64,000 bases of DNA from Meishania litoralis (GTDB lineage: Bacteria > Bacteroidota > Bacteroidia > Flavobacteriales > Flavobacteriaceae), in NCBI RefSeq assembly GCF_042611095.1, contig NZ_JBHFPV010000004.1, positions 124,001 to 188,000 of the forward strand, given 5' to 3'. The notes beneath the pieces are model-generated. The model saw nothing but the letters and a program-made list of their open reading frames with translations. It made no database searches and was not told the DNA's origin. Shown one piece after another: positions 16,578-25,974 of this stretch (within the stretch, counting starts at the first letter, position 1; each line of letters starts with the position of its first letter). A program made the translations under genes and the position numbers.

Positions 16578-17191
16578 CCTTTTTGTTGTTCAAAAAAATC
16601 GGCATTGATTGTGCCGATAAAACTTAAGACTTCCTCACGGCCGCTGCCATTGGTAGAAGATGTAACAAAGTATCTGGGGGCCTCTTGCCATACACCGTTC
16701 AACAATTCTTGAATGTAGCTTTCAACATTTATCTGTATAGCCCTTGGTTTCAATTTATCGGCCTTGGTGAATATGATGCAAAACGGTATCTGATTTTCAC
16801 CAAGCCATTCCATAAATTCCAAGTCAATTTTTTGGGGCTCATGGCGAATGTCGACCAATACGAAAGAACAGACCAATTGCCCGCGCTGAAGAAAGTAATT
16901 GGTAATATACTTTTGAAATGTTTTTTTGTCCCTTTTTGAGACTTTGGCATATCCATAACCGGGCAGATCTACCAAAAACCAATTGTCATTGATTTTAAAG
17001 TGGTTGATAAGTTGAGTCTTACCGGGCTTACCCGACGTCTTGGCCAAACCCTTATGATCGGTCAACATATTGATCAAAGAAGACTTACCTACATTGGATC
17101 GGCCGATAAAGGCGTATTCAGGTATCGGTTCTTGTGGGCATTTGGCAACATCTGAGTTGCTCATTACGAAATTGGCCGTTTTGATCAACAT
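16574..17191 (-). CDS. engB: Ribosome-biogenesis GTPase EngB/YsxC
   Basis: EngB assists 50S subunit assembly. The 205-residue protein has G1 GRSNVGKSS near residue 30, G3 DLPGYGYAK near 74 and G4 TKADK near 142. It follows the alpha/beta hydrolase gene by 12 bases on the same strand and is likely co-transcribed. Confidence 0.94.
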   Translation of the reverse strand: MLIKTANFVMSNSDVAKCPQEPIPEYAFIGRSNVGKSSLINMLTDHKGLAKTSGKPGKTQLINHFKINDNWFLVDLPGYGYAKVSKRDKKTFQKYITNYFLQRGQLVCSFVLVDIRHEPQKIDLEFMEWLGENQIPFCIIFTKADKLKPRAIQINVESYIQELLNGVWQEAPRYFVTSSTNGSGREEVLSFIGTINADFFEQQKG

Positions 17192-17203
17192 GGATGGGAG
17201 GGT

Positions 17204-17968
17204 TTAAAAGCCTCGTTTTTTTAGCCAGGTAGCGAGAATGCTATTGAACTCATCAGGATGTTCCATCATTGGGGCATGCCCACATTTCTCGATCCAGAAC
17301 AAGTCTGAGTCGGGCAGTAGTTCGTGAAAAAGTTCAGCGACGTCGGGGGGTGTCACGCCATCATTTTCACCCCAAATTATACAGGTCGGGGTCCTCATTT
17401 TAGGAAGGTCTTGTGCCATGTTGTGCCTTATGGCACTTTTGGCTATGGCCAATGTCTTGACCAATTTAACACGATCGTTAACGGTCGCATAAACTTCGTC
17501 GACAATTTCCTTAGTGGCAACGGCGGGGTCGTAGAAAACGTTTTCGGCCTTTTTTTTGATAAACTCGTAATCGCCCCGTTTTGGATAACCATCGCCCATT
17601 GCGCTTTCGTAAAGTCCTGAACTGCCGGTAATGACCAACGCCTTTACCATTTTCGGGTACATTTTGGTATGTAATAGTCCAATATGTCCGCCCAATGAGT
17701 TTCCAAGAAGTATGACATCTTTAAGACCCTTGAATTCAATAAACTTTTCAAGAAATTTCGCGAACTGTTTTACATTGGTCTTCAGCAAGGGCATATCGTA
17801 AATGGGTAGTTCGGGTACCAATACCTTATATCCTTTAGCAGGAAAATAATCGGTCACCCCGTGAAAATTACTTAACCCGCCCATTAGACCGTGCAAGATA
17901 ATTAGCGGAGTGCCCTCACCTTTTTCAATATACCTGTAATTGCCCTCGGTAATAATCTTTTCTTCCAT
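17204..17968 (-). CDS. Alpha/beta hydrolase
   Basis: The 254-residue protein has the hydrolase fold signature: LHGLMGG oxyanion region, nucleophile elbow GNSLGG (Ser near residue 94), a late Asp in WGENDGVTP and His in CGHAPMMEHP. There is no signal peptide. The substrate is unknown. It lies upstream of engB in what looks like a two-gene operon and diverges from mraZ. Confidence 0.87.
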   Translation of the reverse strand: MEEKIITEGNYRYIEKGEGTPLIILHGLMGGLSNFHGVTDYFPAKGYKVLVPELPIYDMPLLKTNVKQFAKFLEKFIEFKGLKDVILLGNSLGGHIGLLHTKMYPKMVKALVITGSSGLYESAMGDGYPKRGDYEFIKKKAENVFYDPAVATKEIVDEVYATVNDRVKLVKTLAIAKSAIRHNMAQDLPKMRTPTCIIWGENDGVTPPDVAELFHELLPDSDLFWIEKCGHAPMMEHPDEFNSILATWLKKRGF

Positions 17969-18161
17969 TCAGGATGTGTCTGGTCTATGTTGGCAAATAT
18001 ATACAATTCCACATAATACCCATCTTATAGAAACTATCGCACAATCATTTTTTGTAGGCCCTACGCATCAAGATAACACATTGAAAACTGAGGTTTTGAA
18101 GGTGCCGGCAAATGGTCGTAATACCATATTGGAGCGAATATTTATAAAATTTCGCAACAAA

Positions 18162-18188
18162 GTGGTAATTTGTGGTAAAATGTGGTAA
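18162..18188 (+). promoter_or_regulatory. MraZ-box operator: three GTGGTAA repeats
   Basis: GTGGTAA occurs at 18162-18168, 18172-18178 and 18182-18188 with an exact 10-base period, one helical turn. MraZ proteins repress their own dcw operon by binding tandem short GTGG/TGGG-type repeats, so this is the expected operator. It overlaps the -33 region of the promoter below. Confidence 0.8.
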
Positions 18189-18205
18189 TAATATTTATAT
18201 ATTTG
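18169..18205 (+). promoter_or_regulatory. Promoter of the dcw cluster
   Basis: TATATTTG at 18198-18205 is a full TAnnTTTG element, and TTTG at 18169-18172 lies in the -33 zone inside the MraZ repeats. The GTG start of mraZ is 31 bases downstream. Confidence 0.6.
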
Positions 18206-18235
18206 AGTTATTAAAAGACAAACCAACCATTTTAG

Positions 18236-18709
18236 GTGATCAATTTCATTGGAACATACGATTGCAAGGCCGATGCCAAAGGTAGAATAATGCTTCCTGT
18301 TGCGCTAAAAAATCAGATGTCTCCGGTATTGAACAAAGGGTTTGTGATCAAAAGATCGGTTTTTCAGCCCTGTTTGGAGCTATATCCAATGGACGAATGG
18401 AATCTGCTCATGCAGAAAATGAACAAAAAGAACCGATTCAAGAAAAAGAACAACGATTTTATCCGTCGTTTTTCGGCAGGGGTAAAGGTTGTTGAAATCG
18501 ATGGCACGGGAAGACTTTTGATACCTAAAAACTTGATTTCGGTTGCAGGGATCTCTAAAGAGGTGGTACTGAGTTCGGCAATCAATATTGTCGAAATATG
18601 GGATAAGGATAGCTATGAGAAAGTACTGGAGGAAACGGCGGAAGATTTCGCCGCGCTTGCCGAAGAGGTGATGGGCGAGGACGGAGATGATGAAAACGAT
18701 GTATCATAA
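18236..18709 (+). CDS. mraZ: Transcriptional regulator MraZ
   Basis: MraZ is a ring-forming AbrB/SpoVT-like DNA-binding protein that regulates the division and cell-wall operon. The 157 residues show the two half-domains: IGTYDCKADAKGRIMLPVAL near the N-terminus and VVEIDGTGRLLIPKNLI near residue 85. The start is GTG. Its end overlaps rsmH by 23 bases, and the GTGGTAA operator upstream predicts autoregulation. Confidence 0.95.
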   Translation: MINFIGTYDCKADAKGRIMLPVALKNQMSPVLNKGFVIKRSVFQPCLELYPMDEWNLLMQKMNKKNRFKKKNNDFIRRFSAGVKVVEIDGTGRLLIPKNLISVAGISKEVVLSSAINIVEIWDKDSYEKVLEETAEDFAALAEEVMGEDGDDENDVS

Positions 18710-19592
18710 TCCGGTACTGTTGCAAGAGTCCGTTGATGGACTCAATATTAAGGAGGATGGCATTTATGTGGATGTGACCTTCGGTGGAGGAGGGCATTCA
18801 AAAGAGATATTGAAACGTCTTGGAAGTCGAGGTAGGTTGATAGCCTTTGATCAAGACGAAGATGCCCTTGAAAATAAGATAGTTGACGAGCGGTTCACGT
18901 TGATCAATGAAAATTTCAGGTACATCGTACAGTTTTTAAAGTTCTATGGCATTCGGAAAGTTGATGGAATCTTGGCCGATTTCGGTGTTTCATCGCATCA
19001 GTTCGATAAGGCGGAGCGTGGGTTTTCGACCCGTTTTGAAGCCGAACTCGATATGCGCATGAACATGAAAAACGAAGTGTCGGCCCACGATGTTGTCAAT
19101 CGTTATGAATTTGATGATTTGCGTAGAATTCTGTTCGAGTATGGTGAGCTGAGAAATGCCAATGCCATAGCAAAGAAATTGGTCGAGCAACGCGAAAAGT
19201 CACCTTTGAAGACTACGGGGCAATTAAAGGAAGCCTTGCAGTCATTTTTGCCCAAGTCGAAGGAACATAAAATATTGGCACAAGTTTACCAGGCTATTCG
19301 TATTGAGGTCAATCAAGAAATAGAGGTCATCAAAGAATTTTTGTTGCAGACCGCTACTTTGATGGAGGCTGGAGGTAGGTTGAGCGTTTTGAGTTATCAC
19401 TCGCTTGAAGACCGTCTGGTGAAAAGGTTCATTAGGGCAGGGCAATTCGAAGGCGAGCCCGTAAAGGATTTTTACGGCAATATCGATGTTCCCTTTAAAA
19501 AAATTGGAGGGCTTATCGTACCGTCGAGTGAAGAAATAGTAAAGAACAATAGGGCACGCAGTGCCAAGCTCCGCGTAGCGGAGCGTATCTAA
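18687..19592 (+). CDS. rsmH: 16S rRNA C1402 N4-methyltransferase
   Basis: RsmH (MraW) methylates N4 of C1402 in 16S rRNA. The 301-residue protein begins near MYHNPVLLQESV and has the SAM motif DVTFGGGGHS, DFGVSSHQFD, LSYHSLEDRLVK and C-terminal NNRARSAKLRVAER. Three in-frame ATGs (18687, 18690, 18699) overlap the mraZ end, and any could be used. Confidence 0.95.
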   Translation: MMKTMYHNPVLLQESVDGLNIKEDGIYVDVTFGGGGHSKEILKRLGSRGRLIAFDQDEDALENKIVDERFTLINENFRYIVQFLKFYGIRKVDGILADFGVSSHQFDKAERGFSTRFEAELDMRMNMKNEVSAHDVVNRYEFDDLRRILFEYGELRNANAIAKKLVEQREKSPLKTTGQLKEALQSFLPKSKEHKILAQVYQAIRIEVNQEIEVIKEFLLQTATLMEAGGRLSVLSYHSLEDRLVKRFIRAGQFEGEPVKDFYGNIDVPFKKIGGLIVPSSEEIVKNNRARSAKLRVAERI

Positions 19593-19609
19593 CAATAATA
19601 TAAGGTGTG

Positions 19610-19930
19610 ATGAAAAAAGGACTATTGGACTTGTTGAAAGGAAAATTCTTGGTGAGCGATGACGCCCCTAAGAATTGGTTGTTCATCATTTTTACATCCT
19701 TTTTGGCGGCGGTGATGATCGGTAGTTCGCACAGTGCAGATAAAAAGGTACATCAGATCGCGGTTCTGAGCGAAGAGGTAAAAGAATTGAGAAGCGAGTT
19801 CGTCGATATTCACAAAGACATACAAAAATTGAAACTTGAATCGACAATCACCCAAAATTTGGCTGGGAAAGAATTGTACCCATCAGAAGTTCCCCCGAAA
19901 AAAATCAGGGTAAAATCAGTTAAGGAATAA
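19610..19930 (+). CDS. ftsL: FtsL-like division protein
   Basis: The 106-residue protein has one membrane helix (about NWLFIIFTSFLAAVMIG) and a periplasmic coiled-coil-like region (KVHQIAVLSEEVKELRSEF), as in FtsL, which joins FtsB and FtsQ in activating septal synthesis. Identity rests on topology and its position between rsmH and ftsI, as sequence conservation in FtsL is weak. ATG at 19610 is preferred over the GTG just before it. Confidence 0.8.
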   Translation: MKKGLLDLLKGKFLVSDDAPKNWLFIIFTSFLAAVMIGSSHSADKKVHQIAVLSEEVKELRSEFVDIHKDIQKLKLESTITQNLAGKELYPSEVPPKKIRVKSVKE

Positions 19931-21937
19931 ATGGCAGTCACCGATAAACGCATATTGAACCGGTTATACTTTGTTGTGGCATTTCTGTTTTTGTTTGCCT
20001 GTGCCGTTCTTTTTAAGTTGGTCACTATTCAGGTCATGGAAGGTGAAAGATACCGTGGTCTTGCCGAAAAGCGAACCACAAAGATGTTCACGATCGCCCC
20101 GAACCGCGGAGATCTTTATTCCGATGATGGCAGTTTGTTGGCCACCTCGGTCTCACGCTATGAAATTCGATTTGATGCTCAAACCGTAAGTGATATCGAT
20201 TTTAAGGAAAATGTAAAACCATTGTCCGACGCTTTGGCAAAATTGCTGGGCAAGTCATCATCACATTACCAGCAGTTACTGCGCAAAGCGAAAGAGAACA
20301 AAAATAGGTATGCATTATTGGCCCGAAATCTTGACTATTCCGATTATATGGCGGTCAAGAATTTTCCACTTCTCAACAAAGGGCCCTACAAAGGGGGGTT
20401 GATCATCGAACAAAAAACGGTTCGTGAACATCCTTTGGGAAAAATTGCCGAGCGCAGCGTGGGTTACGAACGTTTGAATGAGTACAATAGGTATGCCGGG
20501 GTCGGATTGGAACGGGCTTTCGGCCCATACCTCAGAGGCACCGAAGGTAAGCGCTTAAAACAGAAAATAGCAAAGGGTCAATGGAAGCCGATCGGCCTAG
20601 ATAACATTATTGAACCAAAAGACGGCTATGATGTGTACTCGACCATCGACGTGAACATTCAAGATATTGCCCACCACGCTCTTTTGAAGCAGCTTGAACA
20701 TTACAAGGCCGATCATGGGTGTGTTATTGTAATGGAAACCGAGACAGGTGAGATCAAAGCAATTGCCAATTTGGGGAGGACCAAGGAGGATAAATACTAT
20801 GAACGTTTGAACTACGCAATCGGTGAGTCGCATGAGCCGGGTTCGACTTTCAAACTTATGAATTTGGTGAACGCCCTTGAGCATAAAGTAATCGATACCA
20901 GCACGGTCATCGATACCGAGAAAGGGTCTTGGAAAATCTATAACCACAGGGTAAAAGATTCCAAGCATGGTGGCTATGGTAAAATTTCGGTTGGTAAGGC
21001 ATTTGAGGTCTCTTCGAACACCGCTTTTGCCAAAATGATACATAATGGCTACAAGGAAAATCCTGGAAAGTATGTTAACGGATTGATGGGCATGAGACTG
21101 AACAAGGAGCTCGGATTGCCCATTCAGGGCGAGGGGGTTCCGGTGATAAGGTTTCCTGGCGACAAGGGTTGGTCGGGTCTTTCTTTGGCCCAGATGGCCT
21201 ATGGATATGAGGTTTCGTTGACTCCTTTGCAGACCTTGACATTTTATAACGCCATTGCCAACAATGGTGAGATGGTCAGACCACGATTGATCAAAGAGGT
21301 TAGGGAAATGAACCGTAGGGTAAAGACTTTTGAAAAAGAAGTTATAGATCCATCGATATGCTCACAAGAGACCATCGATAAGGTAAAACAGCTTTTGAAG
21401 AATGTGGTGGAGAAAGAACATGGTACCGGTCATGGGTTATATTCCAGAAATTTCTCAATGGCGGGCAAGACAGGCACAACACAAAAGAACTACGTGGCCA
21501 AAGACCCCGATAAACTGAAATATATCTCAAGTTTCGCAGGGTATTTTCCCGCGGAAAATCCGAAATATTCGTGCATAGTGGTCATTCATGAACCCGACAG
21601 AAGTGTGGGGTATTATGGCGCCGATGTTTCCGGACCGGTGTTTAAATCCATAGCACAAAAAATATACGCCAACAATCCCTTGATCGATGAGGTCGAAATG
21701 AAGATTGCCGAAGAGCCTACTTTGGAAGATGCCTATGAAAAATACTATGCCGAAGCACAGAAGAAATATAACAAGGTGCCAAACGTGAGGGGAATGAGCG
21801 GTATGGATGCTATTTCCATATTAGAGAATTTAGGACTTAAAGTTGAGGTAAAGGGTAACGGCAAGGTAAGAAAACAGTCCATTAATCAAGGTACCGATAT
21901 CAATAAGGTCGATAAAATTGTCTTGGAACTTTCATGA
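19931..21937 (+). CDS. ftsI: Septal penicillin-binding protein (transpeptidase) with PASTA domain
   Basis: This class B PBP crosslinks septal peptidoglycan with FtsW. The 668-residue protein has an N-terminal membrane anchor (about 10-30), a dimerisation domain and a transpeptidase domain with S305-TFK (nucleophile Ser305), S361-S-N and K513-TGT. A C-terminal PASTA domain (about 610-668) is unlike E. coli FtsI but usual in this phylum. Its ATG directly follows the ftsL stop, and it overlaps murE by 4 bases. Confidence 0.94.
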   Translation: MAVTDKRILNRLYFVVAFLFLFACAVLFKLVTIQVMEGERYRGLAEKRTTKMFTIAPNRGDLYSDDGSLLATSVSRYEIRFDAQTVSDIDFKENVKPLSDALAKLLGKSSSHYQQLLRKAKENKNRYALLARNLDYSDYMAVKNFPLLNKGPYKGGLIIEQKTVREHPLGKIAERSVGYERLNEYNRYAGVGLERAFGPYLRGTEGKRLKQKIAKGQWKPIGLDNIIEPKDGYDVYSTIDVNIQDIAHHALLKQLEHYKADHGCVIVMETETGEIKAIANLGRTKEDKYYERLNYAIGESHEPGSTFKLMNLVNALEHKVIDTSTVIDTEKGSWKIYNHRVKDSKHGGYGKISVGKAFEVSSNTAFAKMIHNGYKENPGKYVNGLMGMRLNKELGLPIQGEGVPVIRFPGDKGWSGLSLAQMAYGYEVSLTPLQTLTFYNAIANNGEMVRPRLIKEVREMNRRVKTFEKEVIDPSICSQETIDKVKQLLKNVVEKEHGTGHGLYSRNFSMAGKTGTTQKNYVAKDPDKLKYISSFAGYFPAENPKYSCIVVIHEPDRSVGYYGADVSGPVFKSIAQKIYANNPLIDEVEMKIAEEPTLEDAYEKYYAEAQKKYNKVPNVRGMSGMDAISILENLGLKVEVKGNGKVRKQSINQGTDINKVDKIVLELS

Positions 21938-23397
21938 AGCTGTTAAGGGACATATTGTACGGTGTAGGCCTTACCGCTGTTAGCGGATCCACCAATGTTA
22001 TGATAAACGAGATTCGTTTTGATTCGCGCGAAGTGGGTATGGACGATGTTTTCGTTGCCATCAAGGGCACATTGACCGATGGGCACAACTATATCTCAAA
22101 GGCGATTGATAAGGGGGCTAGGGCGATTATTTGTGAAGAACTTCCTGGGCAAATAATCGATGGTGTTACCTATGTCGAAGTCGATAATGGCAACAAAGCT
22201 TTGGCCATTATGGCCTCCAATTTTTACGATAACCCTTCTAGGAATCTGAAATTGGTAGGTGTTACAGGTACCAATGGCAAAACCACTATTAGTAGTTTAT
22301 TATATCAGCTTTTCAAAAAAGCCGGATATAAGGTAGGGCTCATCTCTACAATTAAGATAATGGTCGATGATGAAACTTTGCCCACCAAGCATACCACTCC
22401 CGATGCCTTGACCATTAACCATCATTTGAAGATGATGAACCAGATAGGGGTAGAGTTCTGTTTTATGGAAGTAAGCTCACACGGAATACATCAAAAACGA
22501 ACCGAGGGCCTGGTTTTTGAAGGTGCGATTTTTACTAACCTTTCACATGACCACTTAGATTACCATAAATCTTTTGCCGAGTACAGAGATACTAAAAAAA
22601 TACTTTTCGACGGCCTGTCGAAAAAGGCGTTCGCGCTAAGTAACATCGATGATAAGAATGGATTGGTCATGCTGCAAAATACAAAAGGGCGAAAATATAC
22701 CTATGCACTAAAGACTTACGCCGATTACAGGGCCCAGGTTTTAGAGAATCAATTCGACGGACAGCTCATAAAGGTCGATGACAATGAAATTTGGACAAAA
22801 CTCATCGGCAATTTCAATGCCTACAATATTCTGGCGATCTACGCCACGGCCGATCTATTGGGTTTGGAAAAAATGGAAACGCTCCGTTTACTCAGCGAAC
22901 TCGAAAATGTCGACGGAAGGTTTCAGTACTATGTTTCAAAAGAAAAAATTATAGCGATAGTTGATTATGCCCATACTCCGGACGCACTAAAAAACGTGCT
23001 TGATACGATCAACGCGTTGAGAACTGGAAATGAAAACGTCATCACCGTTGTGGGGTGTGGTGGCGATAGAGACAGGTCTAAGCGTCCGGTTATGGGTCAT
23101 ATCGCTTCTGAGATGAGCAATAAGGCCATTTTTACGTCCGATAATCCCAGGTCTGAACCCCCTCATGCGATTATCGATGAAATGGAAGCGGGGGTAGAGC
23201 CCCAGAACACCAAAAAAATCTTGTCCATCGAAAATCGAAAACAGGCGATTAAGACTGCGTGCCAATTGGCAGTGGCGAACGATATCATTTTAGTTGCCGG
23301 AAAAGGCCATGAAACGTATCAAGAAACCAATGGCAAAAGAATTGACTTTGATGATTTTGAGATTGTCAAAGACTTATTGGAGAGTATGAACAAATAG
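21934..23397 (+). CDS. murE: UDP-MurNAc-tripeptide synthetase, meso-DAP adding
   Basis: MurE adds the third amino acid to UDP-MurNAc-L-Ala-D-Glu. The 487 residues contain the ATP loop GTNGKTT near residue 112, EVSSHGI, and the DNPR motif (SDNPRSEPP) that marks specificity for meso-diaminopimelate rather than lysine. It overlaps ftsI by 4 bases (ATGA). Confidence 0.95.
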   Translation: MKLLRDILYGVGLTAVSGSTNVMINEIRFDSREVGMDDVFVAIKGTLTDGHNYISKAIDKGARAIICEELPGQIIDGVTYVEVDNGNKALAIMASNFYDNPSRNLKLVGVTGTNGKTTISSLLYQLFKKAGYKVGLISTIKIMVDDETLPTKHTTPDALTINHHLKMMNQIGVEFCFMEVSSHGIHQKRTEGLVFEGAIFTNLSHDHLDYHKSFAEYRDTKKILFDGLSKKAFALSNIDDKNGLVMLQNTKGRKYTYALKTYADYRAQVLENQFDGQLIKVDDNEIWTKLIGNFNAYNILAIYATADLLGLEKMETLRLLSELENVDGRFQYYVSKEKIIAIVDYAHTPDALKNVLDTINALRTGNENVITVVGCGGDRDRSKRPVMGHIASEMSNKAIFTSDNPRSEPPHAIIDEMEAGVEPQNTKKILSIENRKQAIKTACQLAVANDIILVAGKGHETYQETNGKRIDFDDFEIVKDLLESMNK

Positions 23398-23412
23398 ATT
23401 AAGAAGTAATAA

Positions 23413-24636
23413 ATGCTGTATTACCTGTTCGAATATTTGGAAAACGAATACCAAGTGCCGGGAGCTGGACTTTTTCAGTTCCTCACGTTCAGGGCGGCCA
23501 TGGCAATTTTGTTTTCCTTGATCATTGCGACGGCATATGGTAAACGGGTAATACTGTTTCTACAACGAAAGCAGATCGGGGAGACCATTCGTGATTTAGG
23601 ATTAGAGGGTCAGCAACAAAAGGCCGGTACGCCGACCATGGGAGGTTTGATCATCATCATGTCGACTTTGATACCGGTATTGCTATTTGCCAGGTGGTGG
23701 GACAATATTTATGTCATTTTGTTGATAGTCACCACTATTTGGATGGGCCTGATCGGGTTTGCCGACGATTATATCAAAATATTCAAAAAGAATAAAAAGG
23801 GTTTAAAAGGCAGGTTCAAGGTTTTGGGCCAGGTGGTACTGGGTTTGGCCGTTGGGGCCACCTTGTATTTTCATCCTGAAGTGACCATGAAAGATCAAGA
23901 TAGCACAATGATCACGGCGCGGTATACTGTAGAAAAGGTTGAAGGGCCCGAGATAAAATCAACGATGACAACCGTACCATTCTTCAAGAACAATGAGTTG
24001 GACTACAGTCGATTGATTTCTTGGGCCGGTGAAGGTGCTAAAGATTATGCTTGGTTGATTTTCATACCTATAGTAATATTGATCGTGACGGCCGTTTCGA
24101 ATGGTGCCAACCTAACCGATGGTATCGACGGTCTTGCCGGGGGTACATCCGCGATAATCGTATTGACCCTGGGTATTTTCGCCTGGGTCTCGGGTAATAC
24201 CATCGTTTCTGAATACCTGAATATTATGTACATCCCCAGGGCGGGTGAACTGTTGGTTTTTATAACCGCGTTTACAGGGGCCCTCGTCGGGTTTTTATGG
24301 TACAATGCCTACCCTGCCCAAGTATTTATGGGCGATACGGGCAGCCTTACTATTGGTGGTGTAATCGCGGTAATTGCGATTATTGTTCGTAAAGAGCTGT
24401 TGATTCCCTTGTTATGCGGAATCTTCTTTGCCGAGTCGATTTCGGTAATGCTACAGGTTGGATATTTCAAGTACACCAAGAAAAAATTAGGAGAGGGCAA
24501 GCGCATTTTTTTGATGGCACCATTGCATCACCATTATCAGAAAAAAGGATATCACGAAAGTAAGATCGTAACCCGATTTTGGATTATAGGCATCCTTTTG
24601 GCCATTGTGACCTTCGTGACCTTAAAAGTCAGATAG
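23413..24636 (+). CDS. mraY: Phospho-MurNAc-pentapeptide translocase
   Basis: MraY makes lipid I on the inner face of the cytoplasmic membrane. The 407-residue multi-spanning protein has the family motifs AGTPTMGGL, GFADDYIK (Asp pair), NLTDGIDGLAGG and the APLHHHYQKKG cytoplasmic loop. A longer hydrophilic insert near residues 150-200 is typical of Bacteroidota MraY. Confidence 0.95.
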   Translation: MLYYLFEYLENEYQVPGAGLFQFLTFRAAMAILFSLIIATAYGKRVILFLQRKQIGETIRDLGLEGQQQKAGTPTMGGLIIIMSTLIPVLLFARWWDNIYVILLIVTTIWMGLIGFADDYIKIFKKNKKGLKGRFKVLGQVVLGLAVGATLYFHPEVTMKDQDSTMITARYTVEKVEGPEIKSTMTTVPFFKNNELDYSRLISWAGEGAKDYAWLIFIPIVILIVTAVSNGANLTDGIDGLAGGTSAIIVLTLGIFAWVSGNTIVSEYLNIMYIPRAGELLVFITAFTGALVGFLWYNAYPAQVFMGDTGSLTIGGVIAVIAIIVRKELLIPLLCGIFFAESISVMLQVGYFKYTKKKLGEGKRIFLMAPLHHHYQKKGYHESKIVTRFWIIGILLAIVTFVTLKVR

Positions 24637-24637
24637 G

Positions 24638-25972
24638 ATGAAACGTTTGGTGGTTTTGGGAGGAGGAGAAAGCGGAGTAGGTACGGCCATTTTGGGCAAA
24701 CAAAAAGGATATGAGGTTTTTGTTTCCGATAAAGGAAAGATAAAGGAAAAATATAAAAACGTTCTTGAACATTTTGAGATTGATTGGGAAGAGGAAAAAC
24801 ACACGGAATCCAAAATTCTGAATGCCGATGTGGTAATGAAAAGTCCGGGTATACCCGATAAGGTGCCAATAGTGGTTCAATTGAGACAAAATGCAATTCC
24901 GGTAATATCGGAAATAGAGTTTGCCGTGAAGTATACCGATGCTACGATAATTGCCATTACCGGAAGCAACGGAAAGACCACGACAACCATGCTTACCGAC
25001 CATGTTTTCGAACAAGCAGGGCTTAATGTCGGAATGGCCGGAAACATCGGCGATAGTTTTGCCAAAATGGTGGCCGAAAACAGCTTTGACTACTACGTTT
25101 TGGAAATCAGCAGTTTTCAACTGGACGGTATTGATACATTCAAACCGCACATCGCCATTTTGACCAATATCACGCCGGATCACTTGGATCGATATGATTA
25201 CAAGTTTGATAACTATATCGCCTCAAAGTTTCGGATTACCGAAAATCAGACCGAAGATGATTACTTCATCTATGATGCGGACGACGATGTAATAGTCGAT
25301 TGGTTGAAAAAACACCCGATCAAATCAAAATTGATGCCTTTTTCGATTCAAAAAGAATTGGATGAAGGAGCATATCTCAAGAACGACCATATAAGAATAA
25401 CGACAACTAACGATACGATTGAAATGACTACGAACACATTGGCATTGGAAGGCAAGCACAATTTAAAAAATACGATGGCGGCGGCCACGGCGGCCAAGTT
25501 GGTGGGGATACGAAAGGAGACCATTCGCCAGAGCATCGAGAATTTTCAAGGGGCGCCCCACCGATTGGAGAAGGTGCTGAAAATTCAGCATGTACAGTAC
25601 ATCAATGACTCCAAGGCGACCAATGTGAATTCGGTTTTTTATGCATTGGACAGTGTAAAAACACCGATTGTTTGGATCGTTGGCGGCGTCGATAAGGGAA
25701 ACGATTACCGTGAACTGATGCCCTTGGTACGTGAAAAGGTAAAGGCAATAATTTGTTTGGGTACCGATAACTCTAAAATCAAGGATTTTTTCGGTAATGT
25801 GGTCGAATTGTTGGTCGAGACCTTCGCCATGGAAGAGGCCGTGAAAGTGGCCTATAAAATTGCGGAGCGGGGCGATACCGTTTTATTGTCTCCTGCCTGT
25901 GCCAGTTTCGACCTTTTTGAAAATTACGAAGATCGTGGAAATCAATTTAAAGCGGCGATAAGAAATTTATAA
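24638..25972 (+). CDS. murD: UDP-MurNAc-L-Ala:D-Glu ligase
   Basis: MurD adds D-glutamate to UDP-MurNAc-L-alanine. Visible motifs in the 444 residues are LGGGESGVG at the N-terminus, GSNGKTTTTML, LEISSFQLDG, HRLEKV, NDSKATNVNS and LSPACASFDLFENYEDRG. It starts one base after the mraY stop. Confidence 0.95.
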   Translation: MKRLVVLGGGESGVGTAILGKQKGYEVFVSDKGKIKEKYKNVLEHFEIDWEEEKHTESKILNADVVMKSPGIPDKVPIVVQLRQNAIPVISEIEFAVKYTDATIIAITGSNGKTTTTMLTDHVFEQAGLNVGMAGNIGDSFAKMVAENSFDYYVLEISSFQLDGIDTFKPHIAILTNITPDHLDRYDYKFDNYIASKFRITENQTEDDYFIYDADDDVIVDWLKKHPIKSKLMPFSIQKELDEGAYLKNDHIRITTTNDTIEMTTNTLALEGKHNLKNTMAAATAAKLVGIRKETIRQSIENFQGAPHRLEKVLKIQHVQYINDSKATNVNSVFYALDSVKTPIVWIVGGVDKGNDYRELMPLVREKVKAIICLGTDNSKIKDFFGNVVELLVETFAMEEAVKVAYKIAERGDTVLLSPACASFDLFENYEDRGNQFKAAIRNL

Positions 25973-25974
25973 CA

